This document shows, piece by piece, positions 1 to 10,263 of a stretch of 64,000 nucleotides of DNA (positions are counted from its first letter, which is position 1; each line of letters starts with the position of its first letter). The notes beneath the pieces are model-generated. The model had not been told where the DNA came from and did not search any database. It was given only the letters and a program-made list of their open reading frames with translations. Made by a program: the position numbers and the translations under genes. This DNA is from Paraburkholderia polaris (GTDB taxonomy: Bacteria; Pseudomonadota; Gammaproteobacteria; Burkholderiales; Burkholderiaceae): the NCBI RefSeq assembly GCF_012927345.1, contig NZ_JABBGJ010000031.1, forward strand, positions 62,001 through 126,000. Reading direction: 5' to 3'.

Positions 1-175
1 CAAAACCTTCGCATGTTTCCTCCTCATAATCAGCAGTCCAACAACTCCCCGAGCGGTGGCCGACCGTAGCTGGACGCTGCTTCGCGGATCAAAGCGGTCC
101 GAGTGTCGTACCGCTATCCGACCCTACTCATGTGGATAATTCGTCACCTCTGTTGAGCCAGAGAAGAACAGCACA

Positions 176-727
176 TCACGACCGCGGCGCTGCACGCTGC
201 TGCTGCGGATACCACCCAGTGAACTTGACCGCCGCATACAGTGCGACGACCGTGCTTGCGATACCAATCGAGTGCGGCACCGACGGCAAATATGTCATCA
301 ATAGATCAGCCGCCACCATCGCGGCGAACGCGAGCACCCATGCGAACGTGATCGCGTAGTTCACCCGTACGAAACTGGGCGAGTTCCATACTTCGGACGC
401 GACCTTCTCGCGTACGTACTGCAGCGTGAACGGCTGACGCAACGCGATCGATGCCAGCACGATCAGAAACAGCCCGGCATCGACGCGCAGGCGCACCGCC
501 GACACCGACCACAACGCACCGTAGATGAGCGAATAAAGCGACAGCGCGGCAAAGAGTAAGAGCGTGCCGATTTCGAGAATCTTTACGTGGCGCCCACGTG
601 ACAGAAAATCGCGTACCAGCATCACGGCAGACACGAACGCCCCCGCTGCGAGTCCCGCCGATACGCCGACGGTGCGCTCGATAACAACGAATGCAATGAA
701 AGGGGCAAATGCCAGCAGCATGTTCAT
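176..727 (-). CDS. Multi-pass inner-membrane protein of unknown function
   Basis: The 183-residue product is almost entirely hydrophobic and should span the membrane five to six times, ending in a short basic tail (WYPQQQRAAPRS). The frame stays open upstream to 1015, but the start at 727 is preferred: GGGAG lies 9 bases before it and the hydrophobic part begins there, while the upstream residues are Arg-rich and unlike a protein. The layout recalls the septation-protein-A type of small multi-TM protein, but no diagnostic motif is visible, so the function is unknown. It stands alone, with no partner gene nearby. Confidence 0.65.
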   Translation of the reverse strand: MNMLLAFAPFIAFVVIERTVGVSAGLAAGAFVSAVMLVRDFLSRGRHVKILEIGTLLLFAALSLYSLIYGALWSVSAVRLRVDAGLFLIVLASIALRQPFTLQYVREKVASEVWNSPSFVRVNYAITFAWVLAFAAMVAADLLMTYLPSVPHSIGIASTVVALYAAVKFTGWYPQQQRAAPRS

Positions 728-1128
728 CGCAAGCTCCCGCGCTATGAAAGATAGGTCGAAGGAAACTTGGGCGTAAGCCCGATTGAGGCTGTCGCGCAAG
801 TCAATCCAGTTGCCGTGAAAACCGTTTGGCACGCGATGAGGCAGTTCCGCTGAGGCGTGCCGGGAGCGAGACGATCTGCGTCTCAGATGCGATCGGAGCG
901 AGATTCGCGCAGTATGGCATTTCTGCCTGAGCATTTCCGCACCGCCTCCGCCAACTTCCGCCGTGCCTGACCGATCGACTACGCACTCGATCAGCGGCGA
1001 TCCGTTGTCGCACAACCAGCAATGACCTGGCGCAGGGCCGGCTCGTCATCGCGGCCCGTAATTTCTAGTCACTCACCAGATCGCGGCGTAGAGCCCCGGC
1101 TTAGCGCCGTCTGTTGACACGGCGAAGA
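728..1128. other. Gene-free stretch
   Basis: No frame here combines a ribosome binding site with protein-like composition. It presumably holds the promoter of the membrane protein at 176-727. I see no repeat or convincing hairpin. Confidence 0.5.
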
Positions 1129-1464
1129 CTAAGAACCTCGATCCAAGGCACACGCGAGCATCGTCACAAGTTGGCCAATGAGCAGCCGGTCGTCCCGCCT
1201 CAACGTCTCAGGATGGAACTGCCGGAGCTCACCTAAAGTGTTCAATAGTCGGTTTCTCGCGGCGCTATCTCCCATGCTTATCGGCCATGCATGCAAAAGA
1301 TACGCAAGCGGAATGACATTCCTTTGTTCGCACCAGCGATCGAAAACCAGTAGGCATAATCGCTCCATCTCTTCTGCATCATCGTCTGATTTTTGATCGA
1401 CTGGCGTGTCTTCATGAAAGGCAAAATCGCTGTGGGATACCAGATCCTTTACATCGTGATACAT
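1129..1464 (-). CDS. Hypothetical protein, 111 residues
   Basis: A soluble acidic protein with a C-terminal helical half. GGAGG lies 12 bases before the ATG. The composition (balanced charge, few Arg-Ser runs) is that of a real protein. I do not recognise a family and see no membrane segment or signal peptide. The neighbours give no hint: a membrane protein downstream and a small unknown gene upstream. Confidence 0.6.
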   Translation of the reverse strand: MYHDVKDLVSHSDFAFHEDTPVDQKSDDDAEEMERLCLLVFDRWCEQRNVIPLAYLLHAWPISMGDSAARNRLLNTLGELRQFHPETLRRDDRLLIGQLVTMLACALDRGS

Positions 1465-1887
1465 ATTTTGAAAATTCCTCCATCAACACGTAGCGGCGGG
1501 AGCAGAACCTAAGGTCCGTGTTCCTGCTTCGACGTTCCGCTTTGCCCCGCGTCCGCAACTGCGACGTGCAAGCACTTTTCCTGGCAATTTTTGCGACTTC
1601 TATAGTTCGAGTGCTTGGTTTCAGACTCGAAAACTCCACCAAAGACTTACTCCGCGCGCTGCGTTTCGAATATCGTTTCCGGGCATCCATAAAGACGGCC
1701 CGTCGACTGACCACGCTAAACCAACCGGCGTCAAAATGCATCTCAATCTCGGAAGCACCGCGCGCTCCAATGTAGTCGACGGGTTCAACGATTAGGCAGC
1801 CATTGTGAAGCTTTTCACTTCAGCCGCACGCACAAATACTTTAGTCTTGTCAGTACGTCATGCTTCTGCCGACGCTGCCACCCTTAG
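1465..1887. other. Gene-free stretch
   Basis: This lies between two small minus-strand genes. The first bases should contain the promoter of the 111-residue gene. No protein-like frame with a ribosome binding site is seen. Confidence 0.4.
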
Positions 1888-2109
1888 TTACGCTCGCATC
1901 GCGACGGGAGCGACTTCAGGTGGAAAAACACGCCACATGCCGTCATCGTGTCGAAAGAAGAAGAGCTCGACGGGGCCATCGGGTCGCAACGCTTCAACTC
2001 GAACGCAGCGCGCCTTGCCGGGTAACCGGCACACTCGAATGGAATCAGCCGGTATAGCCATAAACCACTTCTCGACCGTAGCACGCAGGGACGCGCCCAC
2101 TGTGTTCAT
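1888..2109 (-). CDS. Hypothetical small protein, 73 residues
   Basis: A strong ribosome binding site (GGAGGGAAAGAAG before the ATG) and a sensible composition support a real gene. The sequence suggests a small beta-rich domain (SIRVCRL, RCVRVEAL, VELFFFRHD, MWRVFPPE). The family is not recognised. It lies downstream of the CocE-type gene on the same strand, with a gap of 176 bases. Confidence 0.6.
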   Translation of the reverse strand: MNTVGASLRATVEKWFMAIPADSIRVCRLPGKARCVRVEALRPDGPVELFFFRHDDGMWRVFPPEVAPVAMRA

Positions 2110-2285
2110 CTTCTTTCCCTCCGCATTTTTCCTTTGGCGCAGTGGGCGACATGCATGCTCGCGGCATCGCCGCAGCCGTACCTTACGTCAACCAGCCGGG
2201 CATGGGCCTACTTGCAATGCTATGCGTCGCCTTCGTATGCATACCTATCGAAACAGCCGCCTTCGGTGAGGCGCCTGCTTTGCGC

Positions 2286-3944
2286 TCACGAACCCGCAGC
2301 GAATCGGATGATCTGTTCATCTATCACTGGCAGCAACAGACGGGACGGGTAAGCCGCGCCGTGATACAGCGTGTCGGTGCCGACCATATCCGGCGTGAAT
2401 GCGTGCGCGAAATGCTGGTCGGTCAACGTTGAATCACCGCATGAGATTTCCAGGCGAATCCGCGAGCCTCGTCGAAAGCGATGCGCACACGGCATCAACG
2501 CGACACGCAATTCGACCGGCACGTCAGGCGTCAGTGGATGAGCTTCAGAATGCTGATGGAATGGTGAACCTTCGGCGCTTCGCCCGTCATCGAGAACGCG
2601 ATGCGACGCGCGTAGCCAGCCTTTCGTCACCAGACATGCGTTCGGCTGACGCCCGCTGGCGCGCTCGGCCTCTGCCTGCGGAAACTGTTCAGCGAGCCGC
2701 GCGATTACGTTCATGTCAGTGCGCGACGATGATGCATGCACCACAAGTTCCATCGGCCCGGCAATCGCCAGCTCTTCCTCCAGCGGCGCCGAGGTGAACG
2801 TCAGAATGCCACGCACAGGATCCGGTCCGTACTCCGTCATCACGACCGGGCCGCCCATCCAGTTGGGTGCGGGATATGCGTACGACGACTTCGTTGACTT
2901 TTGCGAAGGCACGCTCTCAAGCGCGCCGTCGTTAATCGATGTAACGCAGCCGGTCGGCCCGTCATGCAGATACAGTGGAGAATATTTCACGCCGGCGGGC
3001 GGCCAGCACGACGAACTTTCGGTGACGTCGGTGCCGTTATAGGTAAATTCGACATTGGCACGCTCCACATACTCCGTGTCCATGCCCTTGAGCCAATGAT
3101 CATAGAAGGGCAGCAGCACGTCGCGATGGAATTCTTCCGAAGCGTACAGCCCGAGCGTCGCCGCGCCGTTCACGGCAGTCATGAGCTTGAGTTTCTTTGG
3201 CCCCTTTACCAAATGATATCCGCGGATATTGCCGTGCAGGTGAATGTCGCGCTTCGCCCATACGCCAATCGAATAAACCGGCGTTTGTACTTCTTCGAGC
3301 AGCGGCGCAATAAGCCGTTGCTCCCAGAACGAATCCAGAAGCGGGTGTTGCATCACAGTTGCAGGCAGGTCGCCCGAAACGTCGCGTGGAACCGAACCGT
3401 TGGCCGGGAATTTATTGGCCTGACGCACCGAGCCGTTCCACCAGGCCGATGTAAAGTTTGACGCGATACCACCCTGATAGGTCCAACCGCGATAAGGATC
3501 GATGTTACCGTCAAAGGGTGCGATACATGCCAGATGCGGCGGCTTCACCGATGCCATGGCCCACTGCGTGGCCGCGTAATACGACTGGCCGATGCCGCCG
3601 ATCTTACCGTTTGACCAGCGCTGGCGTGCGATCCACTCGATCACCTCATACAGATCCTGCCGCTCGCGTGCATCGAGGAAGCCGTACTCGCCTCCTGATT
3701 TGCCGCAGCCGCGCACGTCGAGGTGAACGTATGCATAGCCCTGATCGACATACCAGGAAATCGGCCCGGTCTCCTGCCAGAAGAACACCATACTCGGCGG
3801 CAAGTCGTCGTTATCGTAACGATACGGCGAAGCCGCAAAAAGAGTTGGATACACGCCTTCTGGATCCGGTCGGTAAATCCGTACTGCGACCTCGACGCCG
3901 TCACTCATGCGTATGTAGACATCCGACTGATCGACAATGCTCAT
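2286..3944 (-). CDS. CocE/NonD-family alpha/beta hydrolase (S15 peptidase-like)
   Basis: This 552-residue enzyme has the usual length and layout of the CocE/NonD family, whose members hydrolyse esters or amides, including cocaine esterase and X-Pro peptidase relatives. The N-terminal half is an alpha/beta hydrolase fold with the nucleophile elbow GQSYYAATQW (Ser about 121) and an oxyanion-hole-like tyrosine region (ASPYRYDN). The C-terminal half is the jelly-roll domain (GPMELVVHASSS). The start is the ATG after GGAAATACT. No signal peptide is seen, so it is probably cytoplasmic. The MFS transporter gene lies 106 bases upstream on the same strand, suggesting an uptake-plus-hydrolysis pair; the substrate is unknown. 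Confidence 0.9.
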   Translation of the reverse strand: MSIVDQSDVYIRMSDGVEVAVRIYRPDPEGVYPTLFAASPYRYDNDDLPPSMVFFWQETGPISWYVDQGYAYVHLDVRGCGKSGGEYGFLDARERQDLYEVIEWIARQRWSNGKIGGIGQSYYAATQWAMASVKPPHLACIAPFDGNIDPYRGWTYQGGIASNFTSAWWNGSVRQANKFPANGSVPRDVSGDLPATVMQHPLLDSFWEQRLIAPLLEEVQTPVYSIGVWAKRDIHLHGNIRGYHLVKGPKKLKLMTAVNGAATLGLYASEEFHRDVLLPFYDHWLKGMDTEYVERANVEFTYNGTDVTESSSCWPPAGVKYSPLYLHDGPTGCVTSINDGALESVPSQKSTKSSYAYPAPNWMGGPVVMTEYGPDPVRGILTFTSAPLEEELAIAGPMELVVHASSSRTDMNVIARLAEQFPQAEAERASGRQPNACLVTKGWLRASHRVLDDGRSAEGSPFHQHSEAHPLTPDVPVELRVALMPCAHRFRRGSRIRLEISCGDSTLTDQHFAHAFTPDMVGTDTLYHGAAYPSRLLLPVIDEQIIRFAAGS

Positions 3945-4050
3945 AGTATTTCCAGCCCCAGTTGATAAGAGTGTTGCGGTTCATTTGCCTCGCTCGCCCG
4001 TACGCCGACACCGGCCGGCGCGGTGTGCCTCAAAGTCAGGCTGACGTCCT

Positions 4051-5361
4051 CTATGCTTCAACCTGCACGGGAACATGACGATCGACAAAACGATACTGTC
4101 CGAGCGTGAACATGAGCAAGGCTGTCAGTGCCGTGGCCGCCGCGAGAAAATAGAGACTTGTCTGATAGGAGCCGGTATGGCCGCGCGCATAGCCGACAAG
4201 CGCCGTCGCGATTGCACTGCCTAGCTGGAAAACCGCGAATACCGAGCCGAATAGCGTCCCCAAGACGCGCGGACCGAAGTAACGGCGCAATGCGTAACCA
4301 AGCACACTGAACTCGGCGCCTGTCATGATCCCGACCAGCACCGCGCACAGTGCCGCGGTCACCCCAGTAGCGCCGCCTGCATAGAGCACCATTGCGGCCG
4401 CACCGCTAAGCGAGAGGACAGGCATCACGAGTTTGACCGCCACCCGATCAAGCAGCCAGCCTACGAAAAGGCGCGCGCAAAGCGTCGACAAGCCGATCAC
4501 CGATTGCATGACAACCGCCGACGACACCGCCATTCCGTTGTCAATAAGGATCGCGACCTGGTTCACCAGCAGGGTCGTGCTGCCAGCACCGAGCAGCAGA
4601 AATGAGATAAGGATTTTCCAGTACGCCCCATCGGTCCACGCCTTTCGGACACTGACGCCGACGATCGCCCCGGTGCGTTCGCCCGGCGCCAGCTTTCTGG
4701 ACAACTTGCTACGCACGTGCTCCGGACTCTTGCGCTCGAACACGAAGTAGTAGGCGCACGGCCACGCAATTGCCACCGAAAGCACCCCAACTGCCACATA
4801 GGCCATGCGCCAGCCGTATGCGCTGGCGACCGCACCGATCATCGCGGGCAGTACGACCGAGCCGATGCCGACGCCGACGTTCGCGACACCGATGGCGAGG
4901 CCGAGCCGCTCCTCGAACCACCCGGCGACTACTTTCATGTAACTCGATGGCCACACGCCGAAGCCCAGCAGTGGCACCAGCACCCACATCAGATAGAACT
5001 GCCTGATATCGCCCGAAAGCTGCGACATTGCAGCATAGGCGAGCCCGAATAGCGGAATCGAAATCAGGATGATGCGACGTGCGCCGAAGCGGTCGACCAG
5101 CAAGCCTTGAATGGGCGAAACCACCATGACCGAAATGGACAGCAACGTGGCCGCCAGCGAGACCGCACCGATTCCCCACCCGAATGCACGGTGTAGATAA
5201 GGCACAAATACGCCGAAGCACATAATCGTGCACGTGCTCGCTCCGACGGATAACGCAGCGGCGGCGCCGAACGTGCTACGCCAGCCCCCTTGCATGCGTT
5301 CGTCGGCATTGGTGAGGTGTGCTCCCTGAGCGGCCTCGTTGCCCACGTCAGTTACTTTCAC
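4051..5361 (-). CDS. MFS transporter, monocarboxylate/oxalate-formate type
   Basis: A 436-residue protein with about twelve hydrophobic helices in two halves joined by a charged central loop, typical of the major facilitator superfamily. The loop after helix 2 (GLLVDRFGARR) is the MFS signature. The start is a GTG with an excellent GGAAGGAGACATC site. It probably imports a small organic acid or the ester handled by the CocE-type enzyme encoded downstream; that is inference from position. The gene stands first in its likely operon, with about 1.2 kb of degraded DNA upstream. Confidence 0.88.
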   Translation of the reverse strand: MKVTDVGNEAAQGAHLTNADERMQGGWRSTFGAAAALSVGASTCTIMCFGVFVPYLHRAFGWGIGAVSLAATLLSISVMVVSPIQGLLVDRFGARRIILISIPLFGLAYAAMSQLSGDIRQFYLMWVLVPLLGFGVWPSSYMKVVAGWFEERLGLAIGVANVGVGIGSVVLPAMIGAVASAYGWRMAYVAVGVLSVAIAWPCAYYFVFERKSPEHVRSKLSRKLAPGERTGAIVGVSVRKAWTDGAYWKILISFLLLGAGSTTLLVNQVAILIDNGMAVSSAVVMQSVIGLSTLCARLFVGWLLDRVAVKLVMPVLSLSGAAAMVLYAGGATGVTAALCAVLVGIMTGAEFSVLGYALRRYFGPRVLGTLFGSVFAVFQLGSAIATALVGYARGHTGSYQTSLYFLAAATALTALLMFTLGQYRFVDRHVPVQVEA

Positions 5362-5679
5362 GATGTCTCCTTCCTGTCATTGTCTGTTCGCGCCACGTCA
5401 TCCTCTGAGCAGCCGAAATGGATGTAGCTAGCGAGGTTCTGGTACGTCTGGCTCTTCAATAATCGGGGCGACTCCATCACCGGGAACCGCCCAGCAGGCT
5501 TAGGTGTCACGCTGGACAAGCGAGCCGGCGGAAATCGCACCCACTGCTTGAACTTGAATCGGCCTCTCCGATCGGGTAAATATAAAACGACGTTTCGTTA
5601 TACGAATCATGCTGGCGGAAGGTGGGTTCCAAACCGCTCGCTCAATGTGCCACCTACGCCAAGGTGCGCCCATCACGCC

Positions 5680-6095
5680 AAATAACGTCAGCGCATCGTA
5701 CAGGCCGCGCAAGCCGTTTTCCAAAGGTTCAACCGGCTCACGCAGCCAACCCCGCACTTGATCTGCGCAAATGGCGAAGATCGGCTTGCCGGTTTTTCGA
5801 TTCCGCTTACCGCCGGAAGATGATCGCAGTTCGCCACGCTTCTGCGCATCCTTCACCGTCTTCCCGAATCTCGTTGGCACGACCACACGATCGTTTTCAG
5901 GCGGGTTGGATGCTGGCCTCCCGAGAAGAACGCCACATCGCGCAACACCACTCGCGACCGTTGGGGCTCCGCGCCGAAGAACTCGTAAAAACCACGAGCG
6001 CAACAAACTCGAGGAGTTTGTCCGGATACAGCACGCGGCCCGATCGTTGTTCCGCGAAGAGGGCGCTATGACAAAACAACGATCCGTTAAGGCCA
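5680..6095. pseudogene. Rearranged tetR remnant, second copy of the gene at 22950
   Basis: The minus strand from about 5990 to 5690 matches the middle and C-terminal part of the intact TetR gene at 22950-23606. Shared pieces include KDAQKRGELR and WLREPVEPLE, with a frame change between them. The plus strand from about 5997 to 6090 matches the same gene's N-terminus (ERNKLE, VRI, AARSLFRE). The 5' part has therefore been inverted relative to the 3' part, with the junction near 5995. No functional regulator can be made. Confidence 0.8.
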
Positions 6096-6300
6096 AGTGG
6101 CTTGGGGTCTGAATTTAAACGACTGGCTACGCTATTCATGAATGTTTGATGTGAAGGCTTGCCCGGTGAGCGGACCTTGCAGCGGCACACCGGAAGCTGG
6201 GCGCGCGCGCCTAGAAAGGCGTCCCACTTTGAACGATACACATGAACTCAAGCCACATTTTTTATCGCGCCTGAGCACCGTTACATCTTGAGTCTGGTTA

Positions 6301-6334
6301 TATGAACTATACTCTAGTTTTAGACCGTGTTCTA
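6301..6334. promoter_or_regulatory. Promoter/operator-like element shared with the tetR upstream region
   Basis: This AT-rich stretch (TATGAACTATACTCTAG and on) is the reverse complement, with few mismatches, of the sequence at 22751-22783 upstream of the intact tetR. Both lie between a tetR copy and a lysR copy. It is likely a promoter or operator once serving the tetR-lysR pair. No binding protein can be assigned from sequence alone. Confidence 0.4.
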
Positions 6335-6539
6335 GTTTTGTGGGATAGTAGTAGCCCTAATATGATGTTGGCCACTCGCACTCTCTGATGCCAGTGGGGC
6401 CTGGCCAGCCACCCTGGGATCGCACACCCGTGCGGCAATGCGGTCTTACACGCCCCATTTACTGGCAGCGATGTCTTCATCGGGTCCTTAACGTGGCCAG
6501 AATCCATATGGGGTCACCCCAACTTGGCGAAACACTTAA

Positions 6540-7466
6540 ATGCATATCTTCCGGACGGACCTCAATCTGTTTGTCGTGTTGGAGCGTATTTACACGCAGG
6601 GCAGCATCACACGCGCAGCGCAACAGCTGAATCTGACTCAATCAGCGGTTAGCCATACGCTGAATCGGCTTCGTGAGTTGCTCGGCGATCCTCTGTTCGA
6701 GCGGCACGGCAACGCTATGATGCCAACGCCCTTTACGCGTTCGATCATCGTCCGCGTGCGTGACTGCCTTCGTACGCTCGAATGCACACTTAGAGAGACC
6801 AGCCAATTCGACGTCCAATCAACCGTCAAGCGCTTTACGCTCGGCATACTTGACGCGCTCGAATCTGTCGTGCTCCCCCCTGTCATGCAGTACGTGACTG
6901 AGCACGCGCCATCGATCGATGTCGCTGCGGTTCAGCACGACCGGCACGCCATCGAATCAGAGCTGCTCACCGGCGTCCTCGATGCTGTAATCGATGTCCA
7001 TTTGTCGACTCCGGAATCCGTGCACCGCATCAAGCTCGATACAGATAAGTTCGCCGTGCTATGTCGCCCCGATCATCCGAGAGTTGGCCAACACCTCGAC
7101 ATAGAGACGTATCTCGCGGAAGAACATGTGCTCGTGACAAGCCGACGCCGCGGGTACGGTGTCGAAGACGTCGAACTCGCAAAACTCGGCGTACGCCGGC
7201 ACGTCCGACTACGATGCATGCATTATTCAGTTGCTTGCAGCGTGGTCGGTCAGACTAACCTGTTGCTCACCATGCCGAAGCGCTACGCGGGTGTACTGAA
7301 CGCGATGCTTGGAAACCGGATGCTCGAATTCCCGGTCGATGCGTCCGTCGATCTGTATCTGTACTGGCATGCGAATCTGGATGCCGACCCCGCCAATGCA
7401 TGGTTCCGGGAACGTCTTGGCGAGGTGTTTGCGCCAGCGGAAGCGAGCACCAGGCGGCGCCCGTGA
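6540..7466 (+). CDS. LysR-family transcriptional regulator
   Basis: A 308-residue protein with an N-terminal winged helix-turn-helix (residues about 8-65: SITRAAQQLNLTQSAVSHTL, then LGDPLFERHG) and a C-terminal effector-binding domain. Its length is normal. It is convergent with the acyl-CoA ligase gene, 81 bases away, which it may regulate along with the MFS/CocE pair; this is inference. A decayed homologous copy lies at 21775-22465. The start at 6540 gives the classic short LysR N-terminus; no strong ribosome binding site is visible. Confidence 0.9.
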   Translation: MHIFRTDLNLFVVLERIYTQGSITRAAQQLNLTQSAVSHTLNRLRELLGDPLFERHGNAMMPTPFTRSIIVRVRDCLRTLECTLRETSQFDVQSTVKRFTLGILDALESVVLPPVMQYVTEHAPSIDVAAVQHDRHAIESELLTGVLDAVIDVHLSTPESVHRIKLDTDKFAVLCRPDHPRVGQHLDIETYLAEEHVLVTSRRRGYGVEDVELAKLGVRRHVRLRCMHYSVACSVVGQTNLLLTMPKRYAGVLNAMLGNRMLEFPVDASVDLYLYWHANLDADPANAWFRERLGEVFAPAEASTRRRP

Positions 7467-7547
7467 TTCTATATACGTACCGCCGCGCCCCCCGGGAATT
7501 CGAGTAGTACCGGCTCTCGCTCCCGCACGCGGCACGGTCCCGCTCTT

Positions 7548-9227
7548 TCATCCCTTTAGGTCGCGTCGCAGGATTTTCCCGGTTATTGTTTTAGGCAACT
7601 CTTCAATGACCCGGACAATACGCGGATACTTGTATGCTGCCATCCGTTCTTTGCAGTACGCGATTAGCTCGTCAGGCGTCGCAGTCATGTTCGGCCTTAG
7701 ACTAACGACGGCTTTCACCGTTTCGCCTCGATAGGTATCCGCGACTCCGACGACGGCAGCCTCACGTACGGCTGGATGCGTATATAACACGTCCTCGATC
7801 TCACGCGGCCAGACCTTGTAGCCGCCCGCGTTAATCATGTCCTTCTTGCGGTCGACGAGATAGAACCAACCCTTCTCATCCATGAAACCCACGTCGCCGG
7901 TGCGAAAGTAGCCGTCAACGAATGCCTTATCGGTTTCGGCCTGATTATTCCAATAGCCGGGAACGACCATCGGCCCGCGGGAGATGATCTCGCCGATCTC
8001 GCCCGGCGGCAGCGGCCGCCCCCCCTCGTCGCCGATATACGACTCGACGTTGAACACCGGCACACCGATCGCGAGCGTCCCGGACGAAGGGTCGACAGGC
8101 GCGTCCGCACCGATCGGCACGCAATGCGTCGGCGCGCTCGTCTCGGTCAGCCCGTAACCGTTGTGAAGGTAGAGGCCAAAGCGCGCATGGAACTCAGCGG
8201 CAACGCTCGGTGGAATGGCCGCGCCGCCTGAGAAAATCCGCCGCATCGATGCGAGGTCTTCGCGGGCCGCCTGAGGGTGGTTCATCAGCGCGATGAACGC
8301 CGTGATAGAGCCGATCGTGAATTCGGCGTGATACTCGCGGATCGCATCGAGGATCACACCGGGCTCGAAGCGGCACGCAAGGATTAACGGCGCCGTGCAG
8401 ATGAACGCCGCACCGATATTGCCGATAAGCCCCGTGATGTGGAACAGCGGCGCGATGCCGAGGATCGGAATCCCATCGCGCAACGACATCCAGTCGCGGC
8501 AGACCTGGGCGTTGAATGCGATGTTGGCATGCGTGTTCATCGCGCCCTTCGGCTTGCCGGTCGTGCCCGACGTGTAAACGAGCACCGCGACGTCTGCCGG
8601 TGCGAGCGCGATGAGCGGCGGCTTCCGGCCAAGATAGGCAGCAATCACCGTCGAGATATCCTCGGCGTCTTCGACCGGCCGGCGTCGCGTGTTGGCGAAG
8701 AGGCGTTCGTCGTTCCTGTTCTGATATTCGAGCTCGGACGTCGTCATAACGATCGGAAGCACCGCGGGACCGCCTCGCGCGGCCGCTTCGGCTTCATGCG
8801 CAAGAAGCGGCCGTACGACGTCTGCATAAAGCGATTCGTGGCAGACCAGAAGGCGCGCACCGGAGTCAGAGAGCAGCGCGCGCAACTCGCGCTCGCGATT
8901 CATTGGATTGACCAATACGGCAATCATCCCGAGCTTCCAGGCGGCGACGAGCGCAATCACGAACTGGGGAACATTCTGCAAATAGATCGCGACGCGGTCG
9001 CCGCGCTCGCAGCCGCGCACGAGCCACGCGCTCGCGAGCGCGTCGGATTGCGCGTCCAATTCCGCGTAGCTCAGCGCACCGTCGAAGTAGAAAATCGCCG
9101 GATGCTCTGACGCGCGCGCGACGGCCGAGCGGAACATACTCAGCGCGTCGGTGAAGACCGGCGAGATGGCCGCGGGATACCCGGCAGCGTAGTTTGCGAG
9201 CCAAGGTTTGCTGTCATAGGGTGTCAT
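7548..9227 (-). CDS. AMP-dependent acyl- or aryl-CoA ligase
   Basis: A 559-residue member of the ANL adenylating family, activating a carboxylic acid to its CoA thioester through an acyl-adenylate. Visible motifs are the P-loop YTSGTTGKPKG (about 218-228), GYGLTETS, the YFRTGD motif, the hinge DRKKDMINAGG and the C-terminal lysine motif TITGKILRR. The start at 9227 is chosen for its CAGGAGT site; an in-frame extension to 9470 is not protein-like. The substrate cannot be told from sequence; fatty or aromatic acids are both possible. It is convergent with the LysR gene. A short duplicate of its 3' part survives at 21690-21770. Confidence 0.9.
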   Translation of the reverse strand: MTPYDSKPWLANYAAGYPAAISPVFTDALSMFRSAVARASEHPAIFYFDGALSYAELDAQSDALASAWLVRGCERGDRVAIYLQNVPQFVIALVAAWKLGMIAVLVNPMNRERELRALLSDSGARLLVCHESLYADVVRPLLAHEAEAAARGGPAVLPIVMTTSELEYQNRNDERLFANTRRRPVEDAEDISTVIAAYLGRKPPLIALAPADVAVLVYTSGTTGKPKGAMNTHANIAFNAQVCRDWMSLRDGIPILGIAPLFHITGLIGNIGAAFICTAPLILACRFEPGVILDAIREYHAEFTIGSITAFIALMNHPQAAREDLASMRRIFSGGAAIPPSVAAEFHARFGLYLHNGYGLTETSAPTHCVPIGADAPVDPSSGTLAIGVPVFNVESYIGDEGGRPLPPGEIGEIISRGPMVVPGYWNNQAETDKAFVDGYFRTGDVGFMDEKGWFYLVDRKKDMINAGGYKVWPREIEDVLYTHPAVREAAVVGVADTYRGETVKAVVSLRPNMTATPDELIAYCKERMAAYKYPRIVRVIEELPKTITGKILRRDLKG

Positions 9228-10263
9228 AGGTACTCCTGGAGTTTGACGTCGCGGCATTTCACGCGTGCGTCGCCATAAATACACCACACGCCCGGCGCAC
9301 CCACCGGACGCGACTGCTGGGAAACGCAGGCGTCTATCTAATAGGCGCGCGGGATTGAAGGTCGCACCGGTGTGACTTACGGGCGTGAGCGGCGCAGCCG
9401 CATAGACGAAGGACCAGTTCACATCGTCTGCGCAGTCAGCCGCGAGCGCCTCGCCGCCCGCATAGCACATCCGGCTTTGTGCGATAACGCATTACACCTC
9501 GGCCTAGGTCGAGTGGCCGAGCGAGCCGACCTCAGCACCGCACATCCGGTCGCGCCAGTTATTCGGCGAGTGTCCCAACAGCCCGGCGAGCTCTGAAGCG
9601 TTCCTGGCTTTCATTCATTGCCTCCCTATCAGTTGCCCGCCCGAGTCCCTTCAGTTGAACATAACTAACCAGCGAGTCTCGTTGCGGGCTCACAGCGTAT
9701 GTAAGCATAAGAGATGACGCAAATGAATTGTTTTCATGGTCCTTGATTATTGACGCGCATATCTAGTATATGTACCGTCTTTCGGATACGCAGAACAACA
9801 ACTTAAGATGTGTCCCAGATGATTTTCCATCTCTCGGGTTGGTCTCGGTTCATGCTAGGCCATTTCATCAGTACCGCCTCGCCTGCCTAGGTCTGGTACG
9901 GTCGAAATCCGCCAATCTTCGTGAACGAAGGCGACGCCGTCGATGTTTCAGTCGAGCAGATTGGTGTATTGCGAAATCCTGCTTTCACGTCGAATTCGTG
10001 GAGCAGGTCCCCTGCGAACGCCCCTGGTTCAGGTGGAACGCACGTCAGGCGTGACGACACCACAAGAGTGACGACACCTTCACAAGTCGATTTTTCAGTT
10101 TCATAACTTCGGAGTACAAACTTTATTAGAATATCACGAAAGGTGATCACCGTCGCATAGAACGTTCTGCATGGCATCGTGTTCTCAGCAATGAACGCAT
10201 GGGATTCGACGCTTAAAAAATATCGTATGACAAATACGCACTAAAGGAATGGAGACAGAAATT
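9228..10263. other. Gene-poor stretch with a possible gene remnant
   Basis: About 1 kb without an intact gene. On the minus strand near 9618 a good GGGAGGCA site precedes an ATG that opens MNESQERFRARRAVG and stops after 19 codons. It resembles the start of an acyl-CoA dehydrogenase, so it may be a truncated relic, but this is weak. The AT-rich last 150 bases probably hold the porin promoter. Confidence 0.35.

Noticed and set aside
1518..1775. Plus-strand open frame of 85 codons
   Set aside because: No ribosome binding site and opposite to the local gene direction; composition suggests a chance frame.
9372..9596. Plus-strand open frame in the gap before the porin
   Set aside because: Arg/His-rich composition, no ribosome binding site; an artefact of high GC.
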